DNA from: a virus
Length of the DNA stretch: 64,000 bases
Strand: one strand, 5' to 3'
IMG/VR virus record: IMGVR_UViG_3300022752_002570
Coordinates: 1 to 64,000 of that record
A model generated the notes under the pieces. The model had not been told where the DNA came from, did not search any database, and saw nothing but the letters and a program-made list of their open reading frames with translations. The position numbers and the translations under genes were made by a program. Position 1 is the first letter of the stretch; each line of letters begins with the position of its first letter. Positions 37,042 through 45,971 of the stretch are shown here, piece by piece.

Positions 37042-39348
37042 TTATTGACTGCCTGAACCAGTCTTTATTGGATTCCCACTGCTGTCTGTCACTATACCCC
37101 CTGTGCTGCTGAGTGTGGTTCCTTGTAATTGTCCAAGAAAACATTCATAGTATCCACGTTTTTTAGCCTTGATGTCTGGTGTATTATAACCAACAGCAGA
37201 ACAGGCCGCTTCAAAATATCCTGGATCTGTTTGTGATAATTTACATCTGTCTAACATATACTTTACACTGACTTCGGCGGCAACATCTGATGTGTTTAAT
37301 TTTTTAGGATCAGCAATAAGATCTTGATTAATTAATCCACCGTACTTGGCGTAATTGGCTCTACCTGTTAACTGAATATATCCTCGTCCAATGAACTTAC
37401 CACCATCTCCGGGCTGCGTATTGCCGAGCCCTTTACCTTTAGCAGTTGTTGATCCGTATAAAAATTCAGGTAGACTGTTATTAGGATTGCCTGCGTATTG
37501 TTGCGCCAATGAACGATCTCCCTTAAACACGCTAGGAAAGACCTGTAATAATCTATCTGCGCTGTAGTTAAAGTTTTCTTCAACTAACTTCCAACGGCAT
37601 TCTCCTCCTGCTATTCCTAGTAAAGCAGCCACAGCGTAGGGGCTTGTTAGGCCGTATTTTTTACAGGCCGCTTTTAGTGCTTCAATACCTGGTTGAGCAG
37701 CAGAACTATTGATGTCTTTGGCATATTCTGGACTACAGGTTCCTGCAGGTACATCAGGAGTATTAGCACTCTGTTGAGGCGCTGCACTTCCACCCTCGGC
37801 GGTATTAGGATTAGGAGGTATTCCTGCACCTGCCCTATTCTGTAGTGTAACATCTGTGGCAGCAGGACTAAACTGATTTGGATTTACATTTTCATGTTGT
37901 GGCCAAGGTTCATGAGTAGGCACACGCTGCATAATACTCTTTATAGGTGTACTGTTGTAGAAAGAACCGTTAGCCCATCCTGCACTTATTTTTCTATTTG
38001 GCAGAGAGAAGATCGGAAGGTCTGGTGGTATTTCAGCATTTGTAGCAACTTCAGGCGACGGTGCTGCTGGACCATTTAGGTGAACTTGACTACCACTGAT
38101 CAATACTTGTCCATTGGCTCCTAGACCCAACTGTCCTGCTGTGCCTAGATTAATATTTCCCTCTGCGGCAAGACTTAATGCTCCACCTGCATTTAATATT
38201 ATTTTATCAGAAGCATTAAATGACAGTGTGCCATCTATGGTAAATTTACTTGTGCCGTTTACTGTATGATCATGATTACCCATCACACTAATCTTATGGT
38301 CTTGATCTACTTTTAGAAAATGATAACCTCCAATATTCACTTCATAATTCTTTATGCTTCTTACATTGATATTTCTTCCTGCTTCAAAGTTTATGTCTCT
38401 ATCTGCTCTAAAATTAAAATCCTGTTCTGAATGTATGCTCATACTGTCATGAGCATAGATATCAATCTTACCATTACTGGTCATTTCTATCCAGGCGGTA
38501 CCCTTACTATTTGCTATATAAATTAGATCCTGACTGTTATGCATGAGTATTTGATGACCTGTTCTTGTCCTCAATCTAACTAATTCATTCTGTCCGTTGA
38601 CATCACCATCGTCCATAACAAATTGACTGCCGCCTAAACGACTTACAGGCACAGTGGTACCTGCTCCATAACCAATTTTCCCACGTCTAGCATTTGGCCT
38701 TTCGTCTAAGGGACCAGGAGTGCTTATGCCAAACACGCTACTAGGTACTTCTCTCCTAGCACTAGAACTTGTAACACCTCGTATAGTATCTAACAATAGA
38801 CCCTGTTCTAATAATCGTTCTGCGAACGGATGTACAGGTTTTGCAAATGATTCTACATTAGGATTTTCTAACTTTTTGCTGCTGATATGAAACTCACCCA
38901 CTGGTAAAAAATCTGTACCGTACTTTCTTTTTTGTTCTTCAGTCAGTGCAGTTTGTCTACTAGCAGCAATTCCGGGAACCATGTGATTCTGATAAGTATT
39001 CAACACACAACCAAACCAATAACCTTGATTAGTGTCTCCTTCTATAAAGAATACCATAACAGTAGCACCAATATCAGGAGGAATCATCCACATACCATAA
39101 CTTTTTTGCACATCATTAAAGTCGCTGCTATTATTGCCTTCATATCTTACACTGGTATTTCCTTGAAAAGGACTACAGTATCTAACTACATAAGTTTCTC
39201 CTTCAGCCTTTGTTGACCCAGGTACTCCTTTATAGAGAGCAACTTCTAACATTCCCATATAAGTAGGATCTAGGTGGTTTACCACTTCGGCAAGATAGGG
39301 CCCTGGTTTACCTAAAGGTGATCTTTTTCTAGTTTCTATAAATCTCAT
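37042..39348 (-). CDS. 5: Baseplate spike gp5 with C-terminal GH19 lysozyme-type domain
   Basis: A 768-residue central spike protein. Residues ~10-125 form the gp5/VgrG OB-fold (YLAEVVNHLDPTYMGMLEVA, GYWFGCVLN). Residues ~240-430 are the repetitive triple beta-helix (DIYAHDSMSIHSEQDFNFRA, INLGTAGQLGLGANGQVLIS). A Pro/Ala linker follows, then a GH19 chitinase/lysozyme-like domain from ~555: GGECRWKLVEENFNYSADRL with probable catalytic Glu583 and Glu590/591, and GDGGKFIGRGYIQLTG. It would cut peptidoglycan as the tail tube passes. T4 gp5 instead has a T4-type lysozyme between the OB fold and the helix. Confidence 0.9.
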   Translation of the reverse strand: MRFIETRKRSPLGKPGPYLAEVVNHLDPTYMGMLEVALYKGVPGSTKAEGETYVVRYCSPFQGNTSVRYEGNNSSDFNDVQKSYGMWMIPPDIGATVMVFFIEGDTNQGYWFGCVLNTYQNHMVPGIAASRQTALTEEQKRKYGTDFLPVGEFHISSKKLENPNVESFAKPVHPFAERLLEQGLLLDTIRGVTSSSARREVPSSVFGISTPGPLDERPNARRGKIGYGAGTTVPVSRLGGSQFVMDDGDVNGQNELVRLRTRTGHQILMHNSQDLIYIANSKGTAWIEMTSNGKIDIYAHDSMSIHSEQDFNFRADRDINFEAGRNINVRSIKNYEVNIGGYHFLKVDQDHKISVMGNHDHTVNGTSKFTIDGTLSFNASDKIILNAGGALSLAAEGNINLGTAGQLGLGANGQVLISGSQVHLNGPAAPSPEVATNAEIPPDLPIFSLPNRKISAGWANGSFYNSTPIKSIMQRVPTHEPWPQHENVNPNQFSPAATDVTLQNRAGAGIPPNPNTAEGGSAAPQQSANTPDVPAGTCSPEYAKDINSSAAQPGIEALKAACKKYGLTSPYAVAALLGIAGGECRWKLVEENFNYSADRLLQVFPSVFKGDRSLAQQYAGNPNNSLPEFLYGSTTAKGKGLGNTQPGDGGKFIGRGYIQLTGRANYAKYGGLINQDLIADPKKLNTSDVAAEVSVKYMLDRCKLSQTDPGYFEAACSAVGYNTPDIKAKKRGYYECFLGQLQGTTLSSTGGIVTDSSGNPIKTGSGSQ

Positions 39349-39350
39349 TG

Positions 39351-42300
39351 TTATATGCTCGTTTTACGTATAAGTTTATCTAAGGGACTTTGACCGCTGG
39401 TTAGACTGCCAAACTTCTGCGAGACTGCTCCTTGAATGTTTTGATCTGCAATATTAGGAAATCCCGTAAGTCCGGATAGGCTTTCCCGTGCAGAATTAAA
39501 TCTGTCAGCAGATACCGTACTATCAATCGGCGTACTGGCAGAAATATTTCCTTCACTGTAATAAGGATCATAACCTCCATTGTAAGATTCTCCAGGTTCT
39601 GGTGCAGTATAATTTGGAGGTATAGGAGGAAGGTTAGCAATTTTTGTACTAGGCAAATAGTCTAATATGATACCTTGATTGGCTGCTTTTTCTAGATCTA
39701 AATTCGGTGGTGTGTTTTTCATTAGATCAGAAATTTGTGAATTAACCTTACCAGTGTAGTTAGATAATCCAGATAACTTGGCAGCATCAAGCCCTCCTCG
39801 TGCGGCAATATTAAAAGGATCTGTAGTAGGCGCAGTTAAGCCTTGAAGTTTCTCGCCTACTCCTCCTATTAATCTAGATGCGCCTGCACCTAAACTTACA
39901 ACGTTATCTATCGCTGCGGAACCTATATTTTTCACAGAATCTACAACGTCAGTTAAGGAACCAACAGGGTTAGAAAAGTTATTGATATTCAATCCCTGCT
40001 TGGCCTCATTAGATGTTAAAAGTTCACTTGGTACAAAGTCTTGTGTTAATTTTACAGGAGCATCTATACCTATACCAGTGCCTTGATTGGATTTACTGAG
40101 TGCAGATGAAATAACTGAACCTAACAATCCACCCGCCACAACGCCTGCCGCACGTTTAAGAGGAATATTACCAGTGACCACATTAGCCGCAGCGGCTACG
40201 AGAGCAGCACTACCGAGGCTGGTTTTATTTAAGTCAAACAGTCCACTGGTTTTCAATCTCATGTTACTGGCTATATCTGATGTAGGTAAAGGTTGACCTA
40301 TTACCTGCGAAACTATTGGTACAGGAGTAGGTATTATTGATGCGGGATTATTAATAGCGTTCATTACAAAGCTAGCAGGTGCAGTTCCAGGTGTCTGCAC
40401 TAATAGACTAGGTTCAGCACCCCCAAGTCCTCCTACTGCTCCTGTAAAGTTGCTAGGTTCACCTGGTTCACCAGGTGACGGTGCTCCACGACCTAAGGTT
40501 TCTGCTACTGTTTCGGAACTTACACGTTGACTGGTATTTTCGGCTGTGGAGGTATCAGGAACAGGCTGTGCAGACGGATTCGGTTTACTGATTAATAGAT
40601 CATCAGGATCAGTTATCGGAACTTTCTGATCTAATACTTGACCGTTAAATCGCATGACTTCTAAAACCTGTTTAAAGAAGCCATCTTTAAAACTACTTTT
40701 AGCCTTTATTACTCTATAGACACCACTGAACGGAATACGATTTTCATCAAACTGCATCATTCCTGTATCTGCGTTTATGTCTACAGGATTTCTAAAGTTT
40801 ATCGTTATTAAAACTTCTGAAAATTGGTATGCGGCTTCTCCGTCTTTGGTTTCGTTTTCATTTTTTAAATTAGGATTATAGTTACCCATACCTCCTGTAA
40901 CAAGATAAAATGGATCTCCTACAATTTCAATCTCACCTTTTAGCAGAGCAGATTTAGAATTAATAATGGCTTCATGCATGGCTCTGGCCATATTTGAGTA
41001 AGGATCATGCCTGGGTTGAAGTGCGTTACCACCTGTTGATTGAACATCTACAGAAGTTGCTCTTACCGCAGGTAATGGTACAGTATGTTCTTTCTGCTCA
41101 TTTACAGGGGTTCCTTGTACCTGTACATTACTGTCTCCGCTTTTACTGGCAGTACCTTTACTTGACGGTGATTCCTTATTACCCATAGCAGGAGGAACTG
41201 CTTCGAAAAATAGATAATTAAAGTCTAATTTAAAATTAAGTACCTCTGTATTAAGTCCAGTATAGAGATAATTGTATTCTCTTCGACTAAGTTTCTTTAA
41301 TTTTTTTTCTTTATATGGTAAACTTCCAAACGGTTGTATTCTACTGATATGAACTTTATATGGAGTTACCACATAGGTATACTTTTTATAAGGCTCTTTA
41401 GTTATAGGACTAATTTTTTCTAAATTCTCTACTTGGAGATTAACGCTGAAATAATCCATCATACCATAGTCGTCAATCTTTTCTTTAACTTGAGTTAATA
41501 ATTTTTTAACATAGGCACTATCTCTTATAACAGCAGTAATTAAACTATCAACCATTCCTCCTTCAGGAAATTGCACAACTGTTTTCCCTGGATTATATTT
41601 TATAGAGGAAGAACTAGCAGACTTATTTCCCTTGTACCCATTCTTTTTATTACTTTCTTCGGGTTGAACCATTTTGAATAGATTATTATCTTTGGCAATT
41701 TCAACCAATAGCGATCCTGCTATTTCATTTTCAGGATTATCTACAAATCCTAGTGTAGCATCTCTAGAGGGAAATTTAATATCGTATATGTCGGTTGGTT
41801 CGAAATTATTTGTAAGGAGTCCATTAGGATCTACATCTGGACTAACACTGGCAACCTGTTTAGTAAGGTTGTCCATAAAATCTTTTAATATTTCTTTAAC
41901 TGTAGTACCAGCCATTTTTATAGGCTTTTTAAGTCTATTAGGTTCACCGTAGGCTCTATCATTTACAGGAATGGCCTGAATTTTATAGCGTGTTCCACGT
42001 TCTGTAACTTCAACACCCGCTTTGGTTATAACAATCGGATAGTATCTTACAGAATTAGGTATTGGTTCGGGTTCAGGCAAATCCATATCATCAGGATATC
42101 CAACAAATTCTAACTTTAGAAGGAACGGAGTATTTTGATAAGTTGTATATCCTGCTGCAACCGCGGTAACATGTAATGCTTCTAAGAATCCGTTAATACT
42201 GTAAGGTTCTATCACATCAAATGTAATCTTTGTAGGCTTAGACATATTGCCTTCTTCATTGGCAACCATTATACTTTCGACATATACGTTTTCAATATAC

Positions 42301-42785
42301 ATGTCAAACCTACCGGGACTATTTTTATTAAACCCGCTTATTAGAGCGTTATTATCTGTTTTAAGTTTTTCTACGTTTTTTATATTATTTTCTGTTACGC
42401 CTGAACCAACTGTAGGATCATTTGCTAACACAGTGTCAGATACTGCTGCCGACTGAGCAGAACTTAGTTCAGTAGGAGGTGTAACACCTTGGTACCCTTT
42501 TCCTCCCGATTTTAAAATAACCAAATCTAATTCACCGGCCCTATACTTAGAGGCATCTTTTAAATAATCCTTAGGTAAGCCTGCCAGGGTCCAATTATAA
42601 GTATAGGATCTATAGAAACTAAGAACATTAGATTCTTGCGTACCTACTACACCAGTTTTATCTGTAGATGTATTAAGAAATTGTGTTTTTTGTGCAGATT
42701 CTTCTGCCTGCGTTGACGCAGCCTCTAACGACTTTTCCTGACGTTCTATATCTGAATCACTTTTTTTAGGTGATGCAGTGCTCAT
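39351..42785 (-). CDS. Large virion protein, candidate baseplate hub subunit
   Basis: A 1144-residue protein between gp53 and gp5. The N-terminal part contains FYRSYTYNWTLAGLPKDYL, FDMYIENVYVESIMVANEEG and ITFDVIEPYSINGFLEALHV, a pattern of tail or hub beta-domains that bind neighbouring baseplate proteins. A Pro/Ser-rich linker (about 700-790) leads to an Ala/Gly-rich C-terminal region with coiled-coil and low-complexity character. The position next to gp5 suggests a gp27-like hub role, but I see no clear sequence signature of gp27. The final two bases overlap the upstream gp53 gene. Confidence 0.6.
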   Translation of the reverse strand: MSTASPKKSDSDIERQEKSLEAASTQAEESAQKTQFLNTSTDKTGVVGTQESNVLSFYRSYTYNWTLAGLPKDYLKDASKYRAGELDLVILKSGGKGYQGVTPPTELSSAQSAAVSDTVLANDPTVGSGVTENNIKNVEKLKTDNNALISGFNKNSPGRFDMYIENVYVESIMVANEEGNMSKPTKITFDVIEPYSINGFLEALHVTAVAAGYTTYQNTPFLLKLEFVGYPDDMDLPEPEPIPNSVRYYPIVITKAGVEVTERGTRYKIQAIPVNDRAYGEPNRLKKPIKMAGTTVKEILKDFMDNLTKQVASVSPDVDPNGLLTNNFEPTDIYDIKFPSRDATLGFVDNPENEIAGSLLVEIAKDNNLFKMVQPEESNKKNGYKGNKSASSSSIKYNPGKTVVQFPEGGMVDSLITAVIRDSAYVKKLLTQVKEKIDDYGMMDYFSVNLQVENLEKISPITKEPYKKYTYVVTPYKVHISRIQPFGSLPYKEKKLKKLSRREYNYLYTGLNTEVLNFKLDFNYLFFEAVPPAMGNKESPSSKGTASKSGDSNVQVQGTPVNEQKEHTVPLPAVRATSVDVQSTGGNALQPRHDPYSNMARAMHEAIINSKSALLKGEIEIVGDPFYLVTGGMGNYNPNLKNENETKDGEAAYQFSEVLITINFRNPVDINADTGMMQFDENRIPFSGVYRVIKAKSSFKDGFFKQVLEVMRFNGQVLDQKVPITDPDDLLISKPNPSAQPVPDTSTAENTSQRVSSETVAETLGRGAPSPGEPGEPSNFTGAVGGLGGAEPSLLVQTPGTAPASFVMNAINNPASIIPTPVPIVSQVIGQPLPTSDIASNMRLKTSGLFDLNKTSLGSAALVAAAANVVTGNIPLKRAAGVVAGGLLGSVISSALSKSNQGTGIGIDAPVKLTQDFVPSELLTSNEAKQGLNINNFSNPVGSLTDVVDSVKNIGSAAIDNVVSLGAGASRLIGGVGEKLQGLTAPTTDPFNIAARGGLDAAKLSGLSNYTGKVNSQISDLMKNTPPNLDLEKAANQGIILDYLPSTKIANLPPIPPNYTAPEPGESYNGGYDPYYSEGNISASTPIDSTVSADRFNSARESLSGLTGFPNIADQNIQGAVSQKFGSLTSGQSPLDKLIRKTSI

Positions 42786-43078
42786 TAAACTTCTCTAACT
42801 TTCTTTATGGTTGACATTTTTGGCAGATATATTTTAGTGCCTGCTGTGAAATCAAATACAGGATCTTTAAGGACCTGCTTGTTTCTAACAGCAAATACCC
42901 ACCATAAATTAGAATCTTTATAAAGATCATTTGCCAACAAATCGGGTCTGTTTTCGTATACCTTGGTTATTTCAAATAAAATATCATCAGTCTCTCTAGG
43001 TAAATCAGGAAGATTCAATATATCAAGATAACCATTAACTATAGGAGTGTTATAATATGGACTAGAATTACTGTACAT
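42785..43078 (-). CDS. 53: Baseplate wedge protein gp53
   Basis: A 97-residue protein with the characteristic gp53/LysM-like run ITKVYENRPDLLANDLYKDS, NLWWVFAVRNKQVL and DPVFDFTAGTKIYLPK. T4 gp53 (196 aa) joins wedges into the ring around the hub; this form is shorter, covering mainly the LysM-like core. One-base overlaps link it to both neighbours, so the three are translated together. Confidence 0.88.
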   Translation of the reverse strand: MYSNSSPYYNTPIVNGYLDILNLPDLPRETDDILFEITKVYENRPDLLANDLYKDSNLWWVFAVRNKQVLKDPVFDFTAGTKIYLPKMSTIKKVREV

Positions 43079-43896
43079 TAGATGTATCCTCTACCTTTAA
43101 AGGCATTTCTTAAATAACCTGTTACATTAAATTCTTGCATTTCTGCTCTGCTATACATAGGCACGCAAACAATGTTAATTGTGCTGGAAACTGGTACAGA
43201 AGTAGGTCCATAAGATATACCATCCCCAGGAAATGTAAAATAATCTACATTTTCAGGAAGTTCTATTCTAAATTGAGATACAGCAACAGGTACATTGTCT
43301 AACATCATTTCACCATAGGCATCTAAACGACAAACAGGAGGAGGACTGCCACTGTCCGCATCACCAGTAAGACCACCGAATCTCATCTTAGTAAGTGCTT
43401 TTAACAAAACCTTTGTACTAACATACACCTTTGCATCTTCGATATTTTGCACTGTAAATTTTCCATTAATAGATATGTTGCCTATGGAACTATTTTTATA
43501 AAAATTTATAGGAAAATTGGAATGTGTAGGTGTTTGGGCTGTGTATTCTGCTTTGACCTCATATTGAATTTGTGGGGTATACGGAAAAACAATACCACCT
43601 AACTCAACAAGTTCTTGATTCCTGCCGCCCTGTGTTAACTCAGTAAGATATTTTGGTGGGACCCTTAACTTAACTCGTAGGTCTTCACCTAGGTTATTGC
43701 CAAAAATATCACGTACCAATACTTCCGGAGGCTTTGGACTCTGTGGTTGAGCGCCTTGAGGTACACCGTTTAATCTAATAGATTCCATTCCTGCGTCAAT
43801 TCTTGGTCTAGTCGAAACAGCAGATAACACTGATGCATCACCTGTACCTGGAGTTCCGTAAGAATTATCAGTACTGTCGATGTAATTTTGGCTCAT
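43078..43896 (-). CDS. Tail tube/baseplate structural protein (tube-cap candidate)
   Basis: A 272-residue protein, first gene of the leftward late block. After a flexible N-terminus it contains VLVRDIFGNNLGEDLRVKLR, the beta-rich SSIGNISINGKFTVQNIEDA followed by STKVLLKALTKMRFG, and VAVSQFRIELPENVDYFTFP. This tube-like beta sandwich with an alpha segment fits the tube-initiator proteins gp48 or gp54 of T4, but I cannot decide between them or exclude another baseplate protein. Minus-strand GTTAAATA lies about 20 bases upstream. Confidence 0.55.
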   Translation of the reverse strand: MSQNYIDSTDNSYGTPGTGDASVLSAVSTRPRIDAGMESIRLNGVPQGAQPQSPKPPEVLVRDIFGNNLGEDLRVKLRVPPKYLTELTQGGRNQELVELGGIVFPYTPQIQYEVKAEYTAQTPTHSNFPINFYKNSSIGNISINGKFTVQNIEDAKVYVSTKVLLKALTKMRFGGLTGDADSGSPPPVCRLDAYGEMMLDNVPVAVSQFRIELPENVDYFTFPGDGISYGPTSVPVSSTINIVCVPMYSRAEMQEFNVTGYLRNAFKGRGYI

Positions 43897-43951
43897 ATTG
43901 AAATCCTAATAAAACATATTTAACCAATAAATAAAGCGCCTATCTGCTCGG

Positions 43952-43979
43952 TTGACAACACTGATTCCTGTGTTATACT
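43952..43979 (+). promoter_or_regulatory. Sigma70-type promoter for gp55
   Basis: TTGACA (43952-43957) and TATACT (43974-43979) with a 16-base spacer, 24 bases before the gp55 start codon. AATAAATA also occurs upstream at 43926-43933. A host-type promoter for the late sigma factor is what early or middle expression needs. Confidence 0.75.
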
Positions 43980-44003
43980 AACAATAAAGGAAAAAAATAT
44001 TAT

Positions 44004-44912
44004 ATGACCTCAACTGTAAACCTTGCCGGTAAAAAAGTCAAGTATCTAAATAATAGAGACTTATTATCGGAAATACACAAAAGTAAATGCAGTTTTTCAA
44101 GTTTTAGCAAAAAAGAATACAGCCAACACGACATTATTCTACCTTCTTTGAATAAAATTAATATCAGAACTATCGCTCAGGCCAAAAAAAACCGTGCCAA
44201 AAGATTAGGCCTCGAAACATTTATGGAGGCAAGAAACTCTGGAGATAAAAAAATTAAACTAGCGGATTGCACTGTTGACTATAAAACCATATCAAAATTG
44301 GATCTTGTTTTTAGAATAATGACATTTGAACATGTGCCATTGGCGCCTGGTAGAAAGAAAACTACCAAAACTACAGCAGACAGTCACGACAAAGTAAACT
44401 TTCCACCGTTTCAGCATTGGAAATTTGATGATTCAGAAGAACTAGTATGTGTAGGTAAAAGCCACTGGAAAGGAACTGTAAGTAAAGGAAAATTTTCAAA
44501 GGATCACGGGCGCATAACTGAAAATTTAGGTAGAATGTTTTTAAAACTTTCAGAACGTTATGCCCATCGTTCAAACTGGAGAGGATATACCTATATCGAA
44601 GAAATGAAGGGTCAGGCAATTTTACAATTGAGTCAGATAGGATTACAGTTCGACGAATCCAAATCAGAAAATCCCTTTGCCTATTACACAGCAGCAGTTA
44701 CTAATTCATTTACTCGTATTTTAAATATTGAAAAGAAAAATCAAAATATTCGAGACGACATGTTAGAAGAAGCAGGACTAACTCCTAGCATGACGCGACA
44801 ATATCAACACGAATTTTTGGAAGAAACTGCACGTCAAGCCGAACTGTATAAAAATATCAGATTACCAAAAAGTGAAGATACTCCGGAAGAAGATGCAGAA
44901 GTCGAAGCTTGA
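44004..44912 (+). CDS. 55: Late-transcription sigma factor gp55
   Basis: Residues ~165-275 match the gp55 core: ITENLGRMFLKLSERYAHRS, YIEEMKGQAILQLSQIGLQF, then FDESKSENPFAYYTAAVTNS and FTRILNIEKKNQNIRDDML, which together form the sigma region 2-like helices that bind the beta-prime clamp and open TATAAATA promoters. T4 gp55 is 185 residues; this one has 302, with an extra ~160-residue N-terminal part (VKYLNNRDLLSEIHKSKCSF, QHDIILPSLNKINIRTIAQA) of unknown function. It precedes gp47 and gp46 and has a sigma70-type promoter. The motif it should recognise is widespread in the window. Confidence 0.92.
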   Translation: MTSTVNLAGKKVKYLNNRDLLSEIHKSKCSFSSFSKKEYSQHDIILPSLNKINIRTIAQAKKNRAKRLGLETFMEARNSGDKKIKLADCTVDYKTISKLDLVFRIMTFEHVPLAPGRKKTTKTTADSHDKVNFPPFQHWKFDDSEELVCVGKSHWKGTVSKGKFSKDHGRITENLGRMFLKLSERYAHRSNWRGYTYIEEMKGQAILQLSQIGLQFDESKSENPFAYYTAAVTNSFTRILNIEKKNQNIRDDMLEEAGLTPSMTRQYQHEFLEETARQAELYKNIRLPKSEDTPEEDAEVEA

Positions 44913-44935
44913 CTTTGTCTTTTAAGCAGTATAAA
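44909..44935 (+). promoter_or_regulatory. Possible sigma70 promoter for gp47-gp46
   Basis: TTGACT (44909-44914) overlapping the gp55 stop, and TATAAA (44930-44935). The 15-base spacer is short, so activity is uncertain. The gp47 ribosome site AGGAG follows at 44944-44948. Confidence 0.45.
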
Positions 44936-44957
44936 CTAAACACAGGAGATATTATAT

Positions 44958-45971
44958 ATGAACCTTTTTAAAAAGGTAGCCTGTTTTACCGACATACACT
45001 TTGGTCTAAAATCAAATTCTACCACACATCTTAAAGACTGTGAAGAATTTGTAGACTGGTTTATAGACACTGCAAAAAAAGAAGGTTGTGAAACTGCGAT
45101 CTTTCTAGGTGACTGGAGTCATAATCGCAACAGTCTTAATCTAATAACTCTAGATACCAGTCTACGTTGTTTAGAAAAACTTGGACAATCATTTGAACAG
45201 TTCTTTTGGTTTCCTGGTAACCACGATCTATATTATAAGGACAAACGTGATATACATAGCAGTGCGTTCGGACGTCACATACCCGGCGTAACTATAGTAG
45301 ATTCTGTTACCACTCTAGGCAATGTTACATTAGTTCCATGGCTAGTAGGTGATGAATGGCAGGCAATGAAAAATGTAAAAAGCAAATATGTATTTGGACA
45401 TTTTGAATTGCCACTATTTTACATGAACGCAATGGTTCAAATGCCAGACACTGGCGAACTGAGAGCAGAATACTTTAACGGCCCTGATTACGTATTCAGC
45501 GGTCATTTTCATAAAAGACAAAGTAGAGGTATAGTACATTACATAGGTAATACTTTCCCGCATAATTTCTCAGACACATGGGACGATGAAAGAGGTATGA
45601 TGACTCTAGAGTGGAGTTGTAAACCTCAATATCATAACTGGCCTAATGCTCCAAAGTACAGACATATAAAATTATCTGATCTAATTGATCAAAAAGATAC
45701 TATAATGAAAAGTAAAATGTATCTTAAGGTAAATTTAGACATTGATATTAGTTTTGAAGAAGCTAATTTAATCAAAGAAACATTTACCAATGATTATGAT
45801 ATTAGAGAGATCAGTCTTATACAGGATAAAGTTAACCTTGATGGTACCTATGAGGACAATCCTGATACGCAGTTTGAGTCTGTCGATCAAATTGTTTCGG
45901 AACAATTGATTAACCTCGAAGGTGATCAATACGATAAAAAACTCATGCTTGAAATTTACAACAATCTATGA
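44958..45971 (+). CDS. 47: Recombination nuclease subunit gp47 (Mre11/SbcD family)
   Basis: A 337-residue calcineurin-like phosphoesterase (T4 gp47: 339 aa). Metal-binding motifs are in order: Asp12 and His14 in CFTDIHFGL, Asp52 in FLGDWSHNR, GNHD (87-90), FGHFE and SGHFHKRQ. With gp46 it resects DNA ends for recombination-dependent replication and host DNA breakdown. The stop codon overlaps the gp46 start by four bases, as expected for stoichiometric production. Confidence 0.95.
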   Translation: MNLFKKVACFTDIHFGLKSNSTTHLKDCEEFVDWFIDTAKKEGCETAIFLGDWSHNRNSLNLITLDTSLRCLEKLGQSFEQFFWFPGNHDLYYKDKRDIHSSAFGRHIPGVTIVDSVTTLGNVTLVPWLVGDEWQAMKNVKSKYVFGHFELPLFYMNAMVQMPDTGELRAEYFNGPDYVFSGHFHKRQSRGIVHYIGNTFPHNFSDTWDDERGMMTLEWSCKPQYHNWPNAPKYRHIKLSDLIDQKDTIMKSKMYLKVNLDIDISFEEANLIKETFTNDYDIREISLIQDKVNLDGTYEDNPDTQFESVDQIVSEQLINLEGDQYDKKLMLEIYNNL

